DNA of 64,000 nucleotides, from contig CP136063.1 of the NCBI GenBank assembly GCA_032622095.1, forward strand, positions 143,795,950 through 143,859,949, in the 5' to 3' direction. Every line of letters starts with the position of its first letter. Position 1 is the stretch's first letter. This DNA is from Siphonodentalium dalli (lineage: Eukaryota; Mollusca; Scaphopoda; Gadilida; Siphonodentaliidae). Both the position numbers and the translations under genes were made by a program. Under the pieces are notes generated by a model that saw nothing but the letters and a program-made list of their open reading frames with translations, was not told the origin of the DNA and searched no databases. This document shows, piece by piece, positions 10,503-21,797 of the stretch.

Positions 10503-11075
10503 CTCTAATTTCCTTCAACGAAGGAATCGGTCCAAAATTGGTGGAAGTCAATATCACATTCCACGATACCACCAGTGATGGTATAATTCCCTCCATAGAA
10601 GGGAAGTGCTACAATTATACAACCGTAAATTTAATGGCATGCACAGCCATGACCTTCGGGGAAGGTCTCGTAGTGACGTACTGGCACAGCCAGCGTGCCC
10701 AGTTAATAACACATACCATTAGTGATGGCATAATGTCCTTCACAGAAGGGAGCGGTCCAGCATTGGATCCCTGTCGCCATGTTATAAATACAATGACAGT
10801 AAACAGTAGACATAACCATAGTCTTCCAGGAAGGCAATACGGTCCAACTAGTGGGTCCAGTCAACATATATCATCAGTGATGGTATAAGGTATAATTCGG
10901 TCCAAACACAAACTTGAAACAGACAAGCACTGTCTGATGACTTGGTCTGGAAACCTTCATGGACTGAAAAGTACTATGTGGGCATCCCTATAAGGAAGCG
11001 GCTACCAGCATCCTGCTTATCGTTATAGGAGAAATGATCCTCTGGCACTGATAGCAGGTCCCTTCATCGAAGGGA
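10378..11075 (+). repeat. Downstream cluster of CCTTC/GAAGG hairpins
   Basis: Palindromes at 10378-10397, 10510-10526 (TTCCTTC-AAC-GAAGGAA), 10587-10605, 10651-10667, 10737-10749, 10821-10836 and 11059-11075 (TCCCTTC-ATC-GAAGGGA). A second small family, ACCA-CCAG/TTAG-TGATGGT, is interleaved at about 10568-10584, 10716-10728 and 10865-10887. Stems stay paired while their bases differ, which points to selection on or spread of a hairpin. Confidence 0.7.
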
Positions 11076-11287
11076 TAACCAGTAATGGGCGCAGCCGCAC
11101 TTGATAAAAACACAGAAAATGGAGACGAGAACCAATAGAGGATGGCCTTCTAGAGAATACCTTGATGGATCCTCCAGGAAACGAAGTGATACTCCCGAAG
11201 ATGGCCTTCTGGAAAATACCTTGATGTGTCATACAGGGAACACCCCCCATTTATTTTGGATGCCAAGATTTCACCGTGGAAGGAAAC

Positions 11288-11309
11288 GGAAAGAGAAAAT
11301 GGGGAGGAG
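11288..11309 (+). other. Polypurine tract
   Basis: A purine run (GGAAAGAGAAAA-T-GGGGAGGAG) ends directly at the TG of the 3' LTR, as expected for the plus-strand primer of an LTR retrotransposon. Confidence 0.7.
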
Positions 11310-11514
11310 TGTAGTAGATTTTGGGGAATTCCTGACATAGTGCGCATGCGCGGGATATAGACAGAGAGAATTACCACGCCGATCCACGATCACACCAATG
11401 ACCTGCTTGTAAGATAATCCATCTGCATCAGCCGGCCAGTGATACCAATCGACGGACACTCTCGACGACGACTTGCGGGGACGTCTGCACCTTATAGGGT
11501 GTAAGTTTACTTCA
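11310..11514 (+). repeat. 3' LTR (205 bp)
   Basis: Direct repeat of 2662-2857 with TG...CA ends; followed at once by GATC, the 4-bp target duplication. Confidence 0.85.
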
Positions 11515-11518
11515 GATC

Positions 11519-12877
11519 TTTGGATTCCGAAGTGTAGCGTAACCAAATGTTTCCCAGTTGGTGTTGATCCTGCAAATTCACTGAGCTGGAATTTGATGTC
11601 GATAACACATTGGTGGTCTGTGTTTTTGGTGATGTATTTTGTGTTATCTGACTATGCACTGGAACTGAGACAATTATTTTGGTGTAAGGGGAGTAACCCA
11701 AAAACGTGCACTTCGAATTACGTAATTCGGAACGTGCGAGGTTGAGATAAATAGTCCGTCATCACTGGGAGTAGGATAAACCTCTGGGAGTAGGATAGCA
11801 TCGTGGCACTTCCGGGAGTGGGGATACGATTATTATTTTGGCAGAAAAGTTACTGAAAATATAATAAATATATATATATCGATACGTGAAACGTGTTATC
11901 CAGATTGAATACCATTACATACATGTACCTAATCATGAACCCCAATTATATATTGTTTTATATATAATCCTTGGCGCATTTGGCTGTGGTATCGTACGGT
12001 AAACATGTCGGTTCCGGAAAAGTAATTTTTCCAGTCATGGAAATCACCTGCAGTCAAATTCGTGTAATGTATGGATCAAACATTTGTTCTTTTGATCACC
12101 GACATGTATTTTCTCGATAACGTATTAATTTCTACAATCGTCAGCCTCATGAAGATCGTAGAACTCTCCTTCATTCCCACGGTAGAAGAATTTCTGTTGA
12201 CACATTGAGAGTGACATGCATAGTGTACAGTTATAATTCGGCACGCATGTATAGCACAATAGAAGTTGAAGACCTGAATCGAGAATTAAATAATGTTTCG
12301 ATTTTTTTCGATGGCAATTGGCATTTTAGATTATCACGCCAGATGGTGGTCCTTGGAAACTCTGCCGCGCACGTTGCAAAACAGTTTTGACGTGTGACTC
12401 ATGTTGGGTACCAGTTTATATCGAAATAGAAACGACGAGTGATGTATAAAATCGTACGTCATATTATTGCACGATCCTTGTCCAACCATGCCAATGACAA
12501 TTTGACATTCTACAATCAGGTCGCACGATTGTTGAAAGAAACCAACCAGCGTCTAGTATTAATTTGATCTCGTGGCGATTACATGTTTCACTACGGAATA
12601 ACAATAAACATATTTTGGTTGAATATAAAGAAGAACAAATATACAACATGCGAAGACTAACCGGTTTAAAAGAAAGGCAAAACATCATCGCAAATCAGGC
12701 AAATACACAATACCAGTATATTGATAAAAAGTGTGACAATTTAAATATACTGGTGAACGCATTCATCCTTCTATTCATCCAACTTTGATTCAGAGGCTCG
12801 TCAAATACAGTGACCCGCCAACCGCGAACGCACCGTGTAGCTATTATAATGAATCCTACTGTATGCAGTGTATGTTA
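11519..12877. other. Noncoding, nothing recognised
   Basis: Begins at the duplicated GATC after the LTR element. Only short frames are present. GGGAGTAGGATA recurs at about 11767-11797. No gene, RNA or repeat family assigned. Confidence 0.5.
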
Positions 12878-12950
12878 CGCCAAGGTTTGATGTAACTGAC
12901 GACTTTTTATGCAACTAACGAGTTTTGATGTAAAATCATTAGCTTTGGAA

Positions 12951-13815
12951 TAGAATAGAATAGAATATTTATTGCAATACACCAGACATATAGGCAGTTG
13001 CAAGTTACAAAATGAATTAAAACTTAAAACATGTAAATACGAACGAAAATAAATTGTGTTCAATAACTGTTTGATGCAATGCCAATGCATCGTCATTCAA
13101 CTACCACCAATAACTTCTCGTGTTTATCACTATAATATACTAAACTTTCAAAGACCCCCTTCTGAGAAAGAACAACCGGATCATGTTGCGGCATACGGTA
13201 TTTATAATCTTTGCTTCATCATTTCTCATAATCGTTTGAAATTTTTCACTATCGCTCATTTTTAAAAATTCACCCTTATTTTCTTGAATATTTCGAAATA
13301 GTCTTGCCCTGAGATCAGAGTATGCACTACACTCGATGACAAAATGATATTCAGTTTCAACACGCGCCTGATCGCACATTGTACACAATCTGTTTTTAAC
13401 TGGGGATTTCGGTTGTTTATGTCTACCTTTTTCTATTTCCAAATTGTGATTACTAATACGAAGTCTTGTAAACATTTCTCGCGCTTCCTGGCATCGTGTA
13501 TGTTCGAGGAAAGGCTCCATTATATACTTATCCTTAATAGATCTATACGTACGAAGCTTATTTGCTCCAGACGAATTTTCATCATCGTATATATCGCGTA
13601 TAAATTTCTCGATATGTCTTGATTTCAAATCATTCGCTATATATTTGTCATTTGCAATTAGTTTTCCGATGTCATTAACTTTTATGTTATATGTTGCTAA
13701 AGTTTGCATCCAAGTGTTGGGTAATGTACACTTTAATGATTCAGAGATTCTATTCATATATTTGAAAAGCTGAACAATCGCGTCATTGGTTATTGGGAAC
13801 CGACTTAGCTTACTA
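12951..13815 (-). mobile_element. 5'-truncated LINE, 3' end only
   Basis: On the minus strand the sequence ends in a short (TATTC)n tail at 12951-12965, typical of non-LTR elements with microsatellite tails, and runs back to about 13815 where foldback-arm sequence resumes. It lies inside the left arm of the foldback element, so it inserted later. Confidence 0.75.
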
Positions 13816-13820
13816 GGATG
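13140..13820 (-). pseudogene. C-terminal part of LINE reverse-transcriptase polyprotein
   Basis: The frame stays open for over 220 residues of LINE origin (upstream residues come from the foldback arm). It has the usual C-terminal zinc-binding region of CR1/Jockey-like LINEs: RLRISNHNLEIEKGRH, then CTMC, then HFVIEC (pattern CxxC...HxxxxC), followed by the Y-x-x-x-R helix. Endonuclease and RT are missing through 5' truncation, so it cannot act alone. It is the best preserved LINE C-terminus in the window. The clade is not fixed. Confidence 0.75.
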
Positions 13821-13978
13821 TAACTTACGAATTTTGGTGTAAACTTGCCAGCCTTTGGTGTAAAATAAGGTTACCACTTTAAAAGCAAAATCGCCAGCTT
13901 TTTTATGTAAAAAAATACAGGCGACGAGTTTTGAAGTAAAAAATGCCAACTTTTGGTGTAAGTTTGGACACCTTTGGT

Positions 13979-14660
13979 GTGTGTCAGAAGGAATTCAGTC
14001 ATATTTGGAGTCTGACCATGCACAGGAAGATCCACACCGGGAATCACCCATAGAGTGTGACGTGTGTAAGACGAATTCACTCATATCTGGAGTCTTACCA
14101 TGCATTCGAAGACCAACACCGGTGATCGACCATACGAATGTAACGTATGCCAATAGAAATTTACTGATTCCGAAAACTTGACAACATAAAAAAATTCACA
14201 CCGACGATCGCCCATACGTGTGTCAGAAGGAGTTCAGCCATATATGGAGTCTGACCATGCATATGAGGACAAACACCGGCGATCGACCACACGAGTGTGA
14301 CTTGTGCCAATAGACATTTAGTGCAGTGATTCAGAAAACCTGACAACACATCGATCGCCCATACGCGTGTCACGTGTGTCAGAATGATTTCAGTCATAGC
14401 TGGAGTCTGACAATGCATAAGAGGACCAACACGCACTCCGACGATCGCCCATACTAGTGTGTGGCATATATGACATTTCGTGATTCCGGAAACCTGGCAA
14501 CACACCGGGGATCGCCTACACGAGTCTGGCGTGGTTATTGATCAGTCATATCGCAATTCTATCGAAGCATATGGACTCCACACCGGCAGTCGACATACAA
14601 GTCATACGTGTGTGGGGAGGCGTTTAATCAGTCCGAAAAACCTGGCAGATAATATGAGAA
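13979..14660 (+). pseudogene. Decayed C2H2 zinc-finger array (left arm)
   Basis: Reading forward, about seven or eight fingers can be traced with linkers of the TGEKP type changed to [19 protein letters not shown] (13983 on), ECNVCQ, a second [14 protein letters not shown] near 14222, HECDLCQ, and CHVCQNDFSHSWSLTMH near 14370. Two finger types alternate: one with [11 protein letters not shown], one with a TF-DSENLTTH helix. TAG stops replace codons after CQ in several fingers and small indels shift the frame, so it is not translated as one protein. It derives from a poly-zinc-finger gene or a transposon-borne DNA-binding protein. Confidence 0.75.
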
Positions 14661-14902
14661 TCTCCTTCATGACCCAATAGTAGCAGAACAATCGGATTAA
14701 CACTCATTGTGTGCATGTGCCTAGTGCAGTAACACAATGTTAATGTGTGTTGAATTCGCATAAAGGCCCAACAGCTCTTGTATGTGACGTATGTGTTGGG
14801 CCGTTTGACCGACTCAATATTAACCCGATCCTTACATCATTAACTAGACGTCACCTAATTGGCGATAATTATAGTAATAACACGAACTTGTCTGGCAATT
14901 GT

Positions 14903-15032
14903 GGTGTATTATATAGAGGCCCACTAGAAATGGTTAACGGTCCTCGAGCATATTATCGGTCACCGACTTCGTCTCGTGCCGCCTGTAATCTCGTGGGCCG
15001 TTAACCATTTATATTGGACCATTAATACACCT
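14903..15032. repeat. 130-bp MITE with about 38-bp inverted ends
   Basis: GGTGTATTA at 14903 and AAATGGTTAACGG at 14928-14940 are answered by CCGTTAACCATTT at 14998-15010 and TAATACACC ending at 15032. Noncoding; nested in the foldback spacer. Confidence 0.75.
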
Positions 15033-16090
15033 CGTTGCCTTGCAAACTCATGTTATTGTTATATTATTAAATCCTTATATGGATGGTGTACATGATTGAT
15101 GTTCATCACCAACACACCTATTTAAAACGACTTCGTATCGTGCGGCCACCCTTATACAGTTGCGAGTTTAGCGCGTTTGTATTGGATATCCTGACATACG
15201 TATCGGCTGTATCTGACAAGCGATTGCCAACAATAAATTCGTTTTGCACCAATATAAATCACAAACGAAAAACAAAGTCATTACAAAGTTAGAGCAAAAG
15301 TATCAAAAATTGTTCAGATAGTGTTTGGGATTTTGTTTTGCTATCGGTGTATCAGCCTACTATCTATCACTTGCCCTTTCAAATATTATTAAACAGGGGG
15401 TAATCTCCATGGAGTAGCTGCCGTGAGACTGTTGGCTTCTCACATAAGATAAACGTAAACTGGGACATTTCTCATCGACCATATACGTGTGACATAGGTG
15501 GGTTGTGTCATATTTGCAATTTTATTCTTTTGTCACGGTCTTATTGCGTTTACAATAAACCTAATATGTCATTAACGTCGGGACCAGGAACCACCACGGT
15601 AATTACCGAACACACGCCTGAGACATGGTATATTGTGTAGATTTATCCCTATTCCTAAAGCTCATCTCCTAATTATGCAGAAGCATTCGTATTTGACCAA
15701 ACCACTTTACGAAATCACATGTTTTAACTTACCTGATAATTTAAATATCAAACAACTTGTTACAGAAACGTCATGAACTACACTATATATGTGTGAAATG
15801 TGTAGATGATGGCACATTTGCCTATTTATGAATATGCTTTCGTTCAACCAAATGTATCATCACATTCGTATGGCCGATCACCTTTGTTTGTTTGTTTAAA
15901 AAAAAATTATATCTGTATTTACATATTAACTTCAAGATACACAAACATATAGCAATGCGTTTACAAAGAATATTGACACATGTGTTAACATGATAATATC
16001 AATCAGAAATATAAATCAAATAATAAAGAAGGGGTTGGATGGGTGGTGTGGGGAGGGGTGCTCATTTTGTATCGCCTTTGTTGATTATCA
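15033..16090. other. Foldback spacer, nothing recognised
   Basis: AT-rich sequence with only short frames and no repeat family assigned. Confidence 0.5.
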
Positions 16091-16094
16091 TATA

Positions 16095-16282
16095 ATCTGC
16101 AAGGTTTCCGAACTGATTAAACGCCTTCCGGCGATCGCCGGTGTGTGTTCTATTGTATGTTCCCAGTCTTTCTGAAGCATTAAATATCTTAAATATGGTA
16201 CACACCACTCATATGGGCGGGTGGTGTTCCTGTTATGCATGGTCAGACTCCAGATATGACTGAATTCATTCTTACACAAGTC
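16095..16282 (-). pseudogene. Decayed C2H2 zinc fingers (right arm)
   Basis: On the minus strand the frame reads [17 protein letters not shown], the same finger type as in the left arm, then a disrupted finger, then HTPAIAGRRLI, which matches the TGDRP-like linker region and the GRRLISPKNLAD end of the left array (about 14615-14650) in a shifted frame. It is a shorter inverted copy of the left-arm array with internal deletion. Confidence 0.7.
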
Positions 16283-16452
16283 AAAACATAAAGGTTGGCT
16301 ATTTTACTTCAAAAGTGGTGGCATTACTTTGTTCTACATCAAAAGCTGCAGATTGTCCACAAAAACTCGTTAGTTACACCAAAAGCAGGCGATTGTACAT
16401 CAAAACTCGTTAGTTGCATCAAAAATCGTCAGTTACATCAAAACCTGGTGTA
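16283..16452. repeat. Right terminal repeat of foldback element
   Basis: Short repeats such as CATCAAAACTCGTTAGTTGCAT and TCGTCAGTTACATCAAAACC form the outer 170 bp. The reverse complement matches 12881-12946 and 13820-13975. Confidence 0.75.
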
Positions 16453-19390
16453 TGATTCCGAATCGTGCGTTTTTATAAGAAATTTATATAGTGTAATGCG
16501 CTACTATACTAATATAAGTGGTGCAACTAACATCAGACTGTGTGCGCCATGCACACAAATAGTATATCGGAAGGGTCTGCGCCATAATCACACGACAATA
16601 ATTTGAAAATGTCGTAACGTGCGCACAGTCCGCTTTATTAATAAGTGTAACATGATCTCACACATTGAGGTTGTGATCCTAGATTCTGAATTTAAAAATT
16701 CTCTTGATTTTCCTGATTTGCCAAGAACGTGTCAACCTTTAAACAAACTTATACATTTCGAACTGTCGTTCCGTTGTTATTTGTATTATGTATTTATTTT
16801 TTCATTATAAATATATATAGACCAGATATCCAGTCAGAATGTTATCGATAGCAATAGAGCTTATGATTACGAAAAGAGCCTCACATTAAGCCGCAGATCA
16901 TTTATGAAACAATGTCATTATAAGGCTTCTTTACCAATGTCCTTTCGCTCCAAGGCATTCATTTCAGCATCACTCGTTCTGCTCCCCACGAAGACAAAAC
17001 ATCAGGTTTTCAACGCAGATCAGCGGGAACCCTACGCGCCGGTTCGTCATAACGATCCATTTCGCCGAACAACGTGGATAACCAACTGAATAAAATTAGC
17101 ATTCACACGCGCGTGACAAACTCTAGTTGCTTCCAAATGAATCCATCAATAATGTCTGCTGCCTCAGGATGTTAGCATGGTCGATCCAATTATTCCCCTG
17201 TGAATAATTCACGCAGGAGTAATCCGACCCACTGATTGTATAATTGTCGCGATATATGTACCTTTATTGGCATTAATGTCCGTTTTCGTAATTACAGCGG
17301 GCTGCTTTCTCGAACCAACAAACTCAACAAATATGTCGACGTTACCCTCATCAATATTGCGAACAACATTATATTTAGATATGTGCCCTTCAGCACCACT
17401 GTGTTTATTAGCTATATATTTGTATATTTGTGGTTCCATATATCCAGATAAAAACATTATATTTGTTACGTTATTTAATTTTACATTACTATTGACCTCT
17501 CGTCTCTGGTAGCTGATAAGTTTACTTAATTGTTTCACCCTACCATACAATTTAGTCTTCACCATTATTATTGACTAGTGATAAAAATAAATGGCGTGAA
17601 ACAATTATATCCCAATCTGCTTGAATTAGATTAATATAGGTAGGGTACTTTATTCTCTGAAACAAAATATGCATACACCTGCCTAAACACCAAATCAAAC
17701 CCCATGCAACATAATTTTGAGCGTGATATCTTTGTAAAATCCAGTGTTAAAATCAAGTGACTTCCAGGTCCATGTATAGCAATGTGGTGACTGATCGGGG
17801 GTCCAGATCCAGTCAGTATGCTAGAAACTATGGTTTGATGTCTGGAAGGATGAGCTATCACTACATGTGTTACTGTTTGTATAGTACGCATGTCGCTCAC
17901 AAAGGGCTGATCGTTCTACGGGGCTAAACCCATATTATATATTGGCATTCCCATGACAGCGACAACCGAGTCAGAGATATGCCATTATTAATTTAAAAAT
18001 AAAATTATATCACCACGTAAAAATATAAAAGAAACTTTAAGAAACCTTATGAAACCTATCTATTATACAGGTATCACTTCAAATAATGCACCTTTCGCAA
18101 CCAAATAGTTAGTGACTAACTTAATAAAACCTTTGCTTACTGGCTCATATTTGAATTTTCATCTGCCCTAGAATCTTCCCATGAATGCTGACCACAATAT
18201 TGAGTTTATTGAGGTAAATTGTCCAATTAACCCCGAAACAGATCTGATGCGTTGCCATGAGCTCCATGCATATAAAGGTACATGGCTGACTGTAATCTTA
18301 TTTTGATATAAAAATACGATCATGACGACATAATATTGCTTTAGTCCCATATAACTACATATAGCAATATAACTATATATAACAATTAGCCCGTTCTTAA
18401 CAGTTGTAGTACACTAACACAATAATGCAAAAATATAGTTCTTTATCGGGTGATTTAGCAAACACAAACTTGGCTACTTCGAGTTATATCTGTCAGAAAG
18501 CCTGTATTTGAACCGGTATTGAAACCTCAAACCATATAGAAACCCCTTACAGGGATCTAAATGTTTTCTAAATGTTATATGTATGTAGATACGAGTCTAT
18601 ATAAGGGTTAATAGTGGACACAATTTCAGTATAGGAAAAAATCTGCATTACTCAGAATTACTCATTGTTTTCAGCCCCGACATGCCCACCCAGCCCCTGT
18701 AAAGCATATCAAAACAGGAAATGTATACATACCTGTGCTGTTAATGTTTACGTGTCACACTCAGCCGCCCGCACAGTACACATAATGAATTGTTAATGAA
18801 CGTGGCTCCATATAGCAGTCGCGCCATATTCATGCATTTTTCTGAGGGTTTGGCACCAATAGTCTGCAATCGGTCCCATAATCTCCACTAACTGATTCAG
18901 TTGCTATGAATAATTGACCGAACTTTCAGCGAAGGATCAAAGTGCTGATAGCCACTATTATAAGTTATATTCATCACGAACTTTCTTGCTAATTTCTTCT
19001 ATTCATCTTTCAAAGGAAAGGTCCGTTCGTCCGTGAATTTGAAAAGGTATAGTAGTTTACAAAGCGAGTTGGTGTGACATTTTCGCGTCTGCTGCCCATT
19101 TGTGAACCCAGTATCAAAGTCCCTGGCACTCACCATGAAGATAAATCGCTAAAAACACATTACCACTTAGGCCATACTATAACAACTCGTTATAATTGAG
19201 GAACACTGGCCGATATCTTGCGGTGCAGCAAACATTTGCTGTATTGTTGATATTTTTGCTACATCGACAGAAATTTGAGTTTTTATTAATAATTGAAATT
19301 GCGTTGTTATGTATTTATCTTCCACGTCGATCGCCCGGCAGTTATATGTTAAAACGTCACACATGGAAAAACGGTGTAATACACATTATC
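16453..19390. other. AT-rich noncoding stretch with one doubtful ORF
   Basis: Only short frames. The longest, on the minus strand at 17209-17565 (118 codons), shows no domain, and two plus-strand frames overlap it, which argues for chance. It lies 5' of the SCYL2-like exon and may be intron. I searched it for an N-terminal SCYL2 exon and found none. Confidence 0.5.
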
Positions 19391-19432
19391 TCTGTCTCTC
19401 TCTCTCCCTATCTCTCTCTCTCTCTCTCTCTC
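19391..19432. repeat. (TC)n microsatellite
   Basis: CT/TC dinucleotide run interrupted by single bases. Confidence 0.9.
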
Positions 19433-19924
19433 CCGATCCGACAAGAGAGTCGTCGACTCGAATGGTATGCAGGTGTGATATAACACGAACTTGAGATGGT
19501 CGTACGAATAATACATATGATTCAGTATCAAGTTACTAACTTCTTGTTCGAACATGAAGCAAGTAAATGATATATGACAGACTGGTCTTTTACCAATATT
19601 AACACGTGGTTGGAATATTCAATTCAAAACAATGTGGATCTGTGTCAGCTAACAGGTTAGCAAAACATATATGCATATACACATTTTGTAGAACAGTATT
19701 CGGTAGTGGATGTTATAAACTTGGTGCATTCACACTAATAATCAGAGAGCGCCCAAATGAGCATAAATTATAAATGCATATCCGACATGAGAGACTAGCT
19801 ATTTATAAACAAGTTGGTTTATTTTGTAGCGGATCAACGCACATGGTGTATGCGATCATCACATTTAAACTCGGTAATTTGCCATTAATAACACTAGTTA
19901 ATATATGCCTTTCTTCATTCACAG

Positions 19925-20085
19925 GATGCGTCCGTGTTCGTTTTTGAGAAGAAAATTGCAGAGAAATTGCACAAGCCGCGAAGAAAAGAGATGGTGTGCG
20001 AAATATTACGACGAGAAGTTCAACTGCTGACAACTATTAAACACCACAAGGTCTTGGCTGTCATACATAAGCTGGAAGAATGCCA
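19925..20085 (+). CDS. SCYL2: Internal exon of SCYL2-like pseudokinase
   Basis: A 161-bp exon bounded by a good acceptor (pyrimidine-rich TTTCTTCATTCACAG ending at 19924) and donor (GTGAGT from 20086). It encodes about 53 residues: DASVFVFEKKIAEKLHKP, a basic Arg/Lys stretch, REVQLLTTIKHHKVLAVIH and KLEEC. This is the N-lobe of the kinase-like domain of SCY1-like protein 2: the VFVF-K strand with the VAIK-type Lys position, then the alpha-C helix and the R-x-P/H-x-L-L/A strand. SCYL2 (CVAK104) is a catalytically weak or dead kinase working in clathrin-coated vesicle traffic at the Golgi and endosomes. No other exon of the gene was found, so it has long introns that leave the window, or this is an isolated copy. 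No stop or frameshift. Confidence 0.75.
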
Positions 20086-21454
20086 GTGAGTATACTTTAA
20101 GAAATATGAGTATCTGAGATCAGGTAGATTCCTGACAAATTCACTTGTTTCGATTCAATCAGTAACAGTTTCTGGACAAGTGCTGTGCATTATTCATACC
20201 GTTTGTATATTGGTTATATCGTTCATTTTTTCCTCCATACTTTGTCCAACATTTTTTTGTAGCAGAATTAATACTGACATTGTATATATCATATCTCTGT
20301 TCGTATAATATGTTATGCGAATTCTGTGTTTTGCAACACGTTGAGTGCATCGACCAGCTTCCCATATGTATATTATAGTTGTGAAACAGTGGGACAGCAA
20401 CAAACAGTCCTATATATAGGGATATTCATGTTATCTCTGGAATTTAGATATCGCTCACACTCTTCAAACAAATTATTGTATCTACTGATAATCTCACACT
20501 CTTCAGATAACGTCCGACGAACATGGATATATAACCCCGTTAAAGTTTAAGCTACCAAATACATGCATCATCATCGGTGCCTTTATAGTTCCGAACAATT
20601 CGGGTTAAAGTGAATATAATTACATAATGGGGGCAGATCACAACACAAAGTGCCGTGCAAAAAACTGAATAATCTCTAGATTTTAAACAGATGGGATCAT
20701 GGGACTACGTGTATTGGCCGGTATGTCTAGTCACTATTGGTCTGCATGTTCGTCATGCATGTTCGTCGTGCATTTGGCTGATACAGGTTTGGGGGAAAAA
20801 CGTCAGTTACAATGGCATACTGAACAGTATGCGGCGCACCGGTCATTGTGTCTTCTGAAACCATATCATCACATCAATTACGCTGTCAGGAATGTGACTA
20901 AATTACGTCAGTATTGTTGCCACCAAATGTCCCACCAAACACCGACGTCCGAGCACGTGATATGTTGTGAGACAAGTTCACAGATCAAACACCCTGGAAT
21001 CGGTGGCATGTTCGACTTCCAAAGACAAGCGTCACGTGCCACGTTCGCCCGCTGAGATTAACGATGGAAATTGTCAATATGCACAATTGGACCTGGTTAC
21101 AAAATCAATACGAGATTAGATAATGAAGCACACACAAGGTCTCTGCAAACACACATGCGGATCTAAAGATTTTAGTTTAACTTGGCGGAATGCGTGCTTT
21201 GTTTCAAGCGAGGGTCGTATAATTTTTATTTTTTTACATTAGTTAGGCATGACACTATTATTAAAACTCGATGATTATGGTTCCAACATCTGCTCAGCCA
21301 ACGGTTAATACACTGAAGACATGGGCTCAAAATTCGACCGACAACTATCGCTCTGATAAATATAGTTTATGAACTATCATAACTGTATAGGGTATATGGT
21401 GTTAACCAAAAACTAGTACTTGCTATGTCAAATAAGTTGTTACTGAACACAACG
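20086..21454. other. Probable intron of SCYL2-like gene; no exon found
   Basis: Follows the GTGAGT donor. I looked for the next SCYL2 exon (the segment with an AFATEPVFASL-type strand) and did not see it. A 118-codon plus-strand frame at 20699-21055 has no recognisable domain and is probably chance. Confidence 0.45.
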
Positions 21455-21626
21455 GACATTTAGCTCTGGAGATATTGGTCGACATTTGCATACCAGGACT
21501 CAACTTCACCCACTCGTGTTCTTCCTGAAGGCCTCTTCTAACTTTTTTCTGACGTAAACAAAAAGTAAAGTATATGACGCGCCGTACAAGTCTCCAGAAT
21601 TGATAATATAAATAAGATTGTGACAC
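21455..21626. repeat. Dispersed repeat, copy 1
   Basis: GGAGATATTGGTCGACATTTGCA...AGGACTCAACTTCACCC is matched at 27125-27245, and CGCCGTACAAGTCTCCAGAATTGAT is matched at 62465-62495. It is a dispersed repeat with at least three partial copies in the window. Confidence 0.65.
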
Positions 21627-21797
21627 CTTGTGAACTTTTATTCACGAGCTTCCTATTGTCAGTTTGCGTACATAAAACAACGTCAATTATGTTATAGTTA
21701 GCGACATGAAAAAATATAGCATAGCGTGCTATGAAACCCCGGTCTCGGTTGAGTCCCGTTTCTTATTGTGTCCAGTTTTTCTATAATCTTCATGTAA

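Larger units (their letters stand above)
2662..11514 (+). mobile_element. LTR retrotransposon with gag but no pol
   Basis: Two direct repeats (2662-2857 and 11310-11514) begin TG and end CA, and differ by about three substitutions and one 9-bp indel. The sequence GATC lies directly outside both (2658-2661 and 11515-11518), as a 4-bp target-site duplication. A TGG-initial primer-binding site follows the 5' LTR after one base, and a purine tract abuts the 3' LTR. The interior has a gag ORF (7658-8752), a coiled-coil ORF (8752-9105) and an unassigned ORF (9477-10502). No protease, reverse transcriptase or integrase was found, so it would need enzymes in trans (LARD-like). The leader is inflated by a nested repeat at about 2987-6367. 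The Gag fold suggests Ty3/Gypsy affinity; this is inference. Confidence 0.85.
12878..16452. mobile_element. Foldback element with zinc-finger-bearing arms
   Basis: The left end (12881-12946, continuing at about 13815-14656) is the inverse of the right end (16092-16447). Both outer parts consist of short repeats like GATGTAACTGACGA and ATGCAACTAACGAGTTTTGATGTA. Inside them both arms carry C2H2 zinc-finger sequence pointing inward: plus strand on the left, minus on the right. The left arm is split by a LINE fragment (12951-13815). The spacer (14660-16090) holds a 130-bp MITE and nothing else recognised. No transposase is visible, so it is non-autonomous. The exact ends and target duplication were not resolved. 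Confidence 0.65.

Noticed and set aside
10925-10960. Possible hammerhead ribozyme core (CTGATGA ... GAAAC)
   Set aside because: The bases between the two boxes do not form a stem II and no stem III pairs around them.
17209-17565. 118-codon minus-strand ORF
   Set aside because: No domain, AT-rich, and two plus-strand frames overlap it; likely chance.
20699-21055. 118-codon plus-strand ORF after the SCYL2-like exon
   Set aside because: No similarity to SCYL2 or any domain, no splice acceptor of note.
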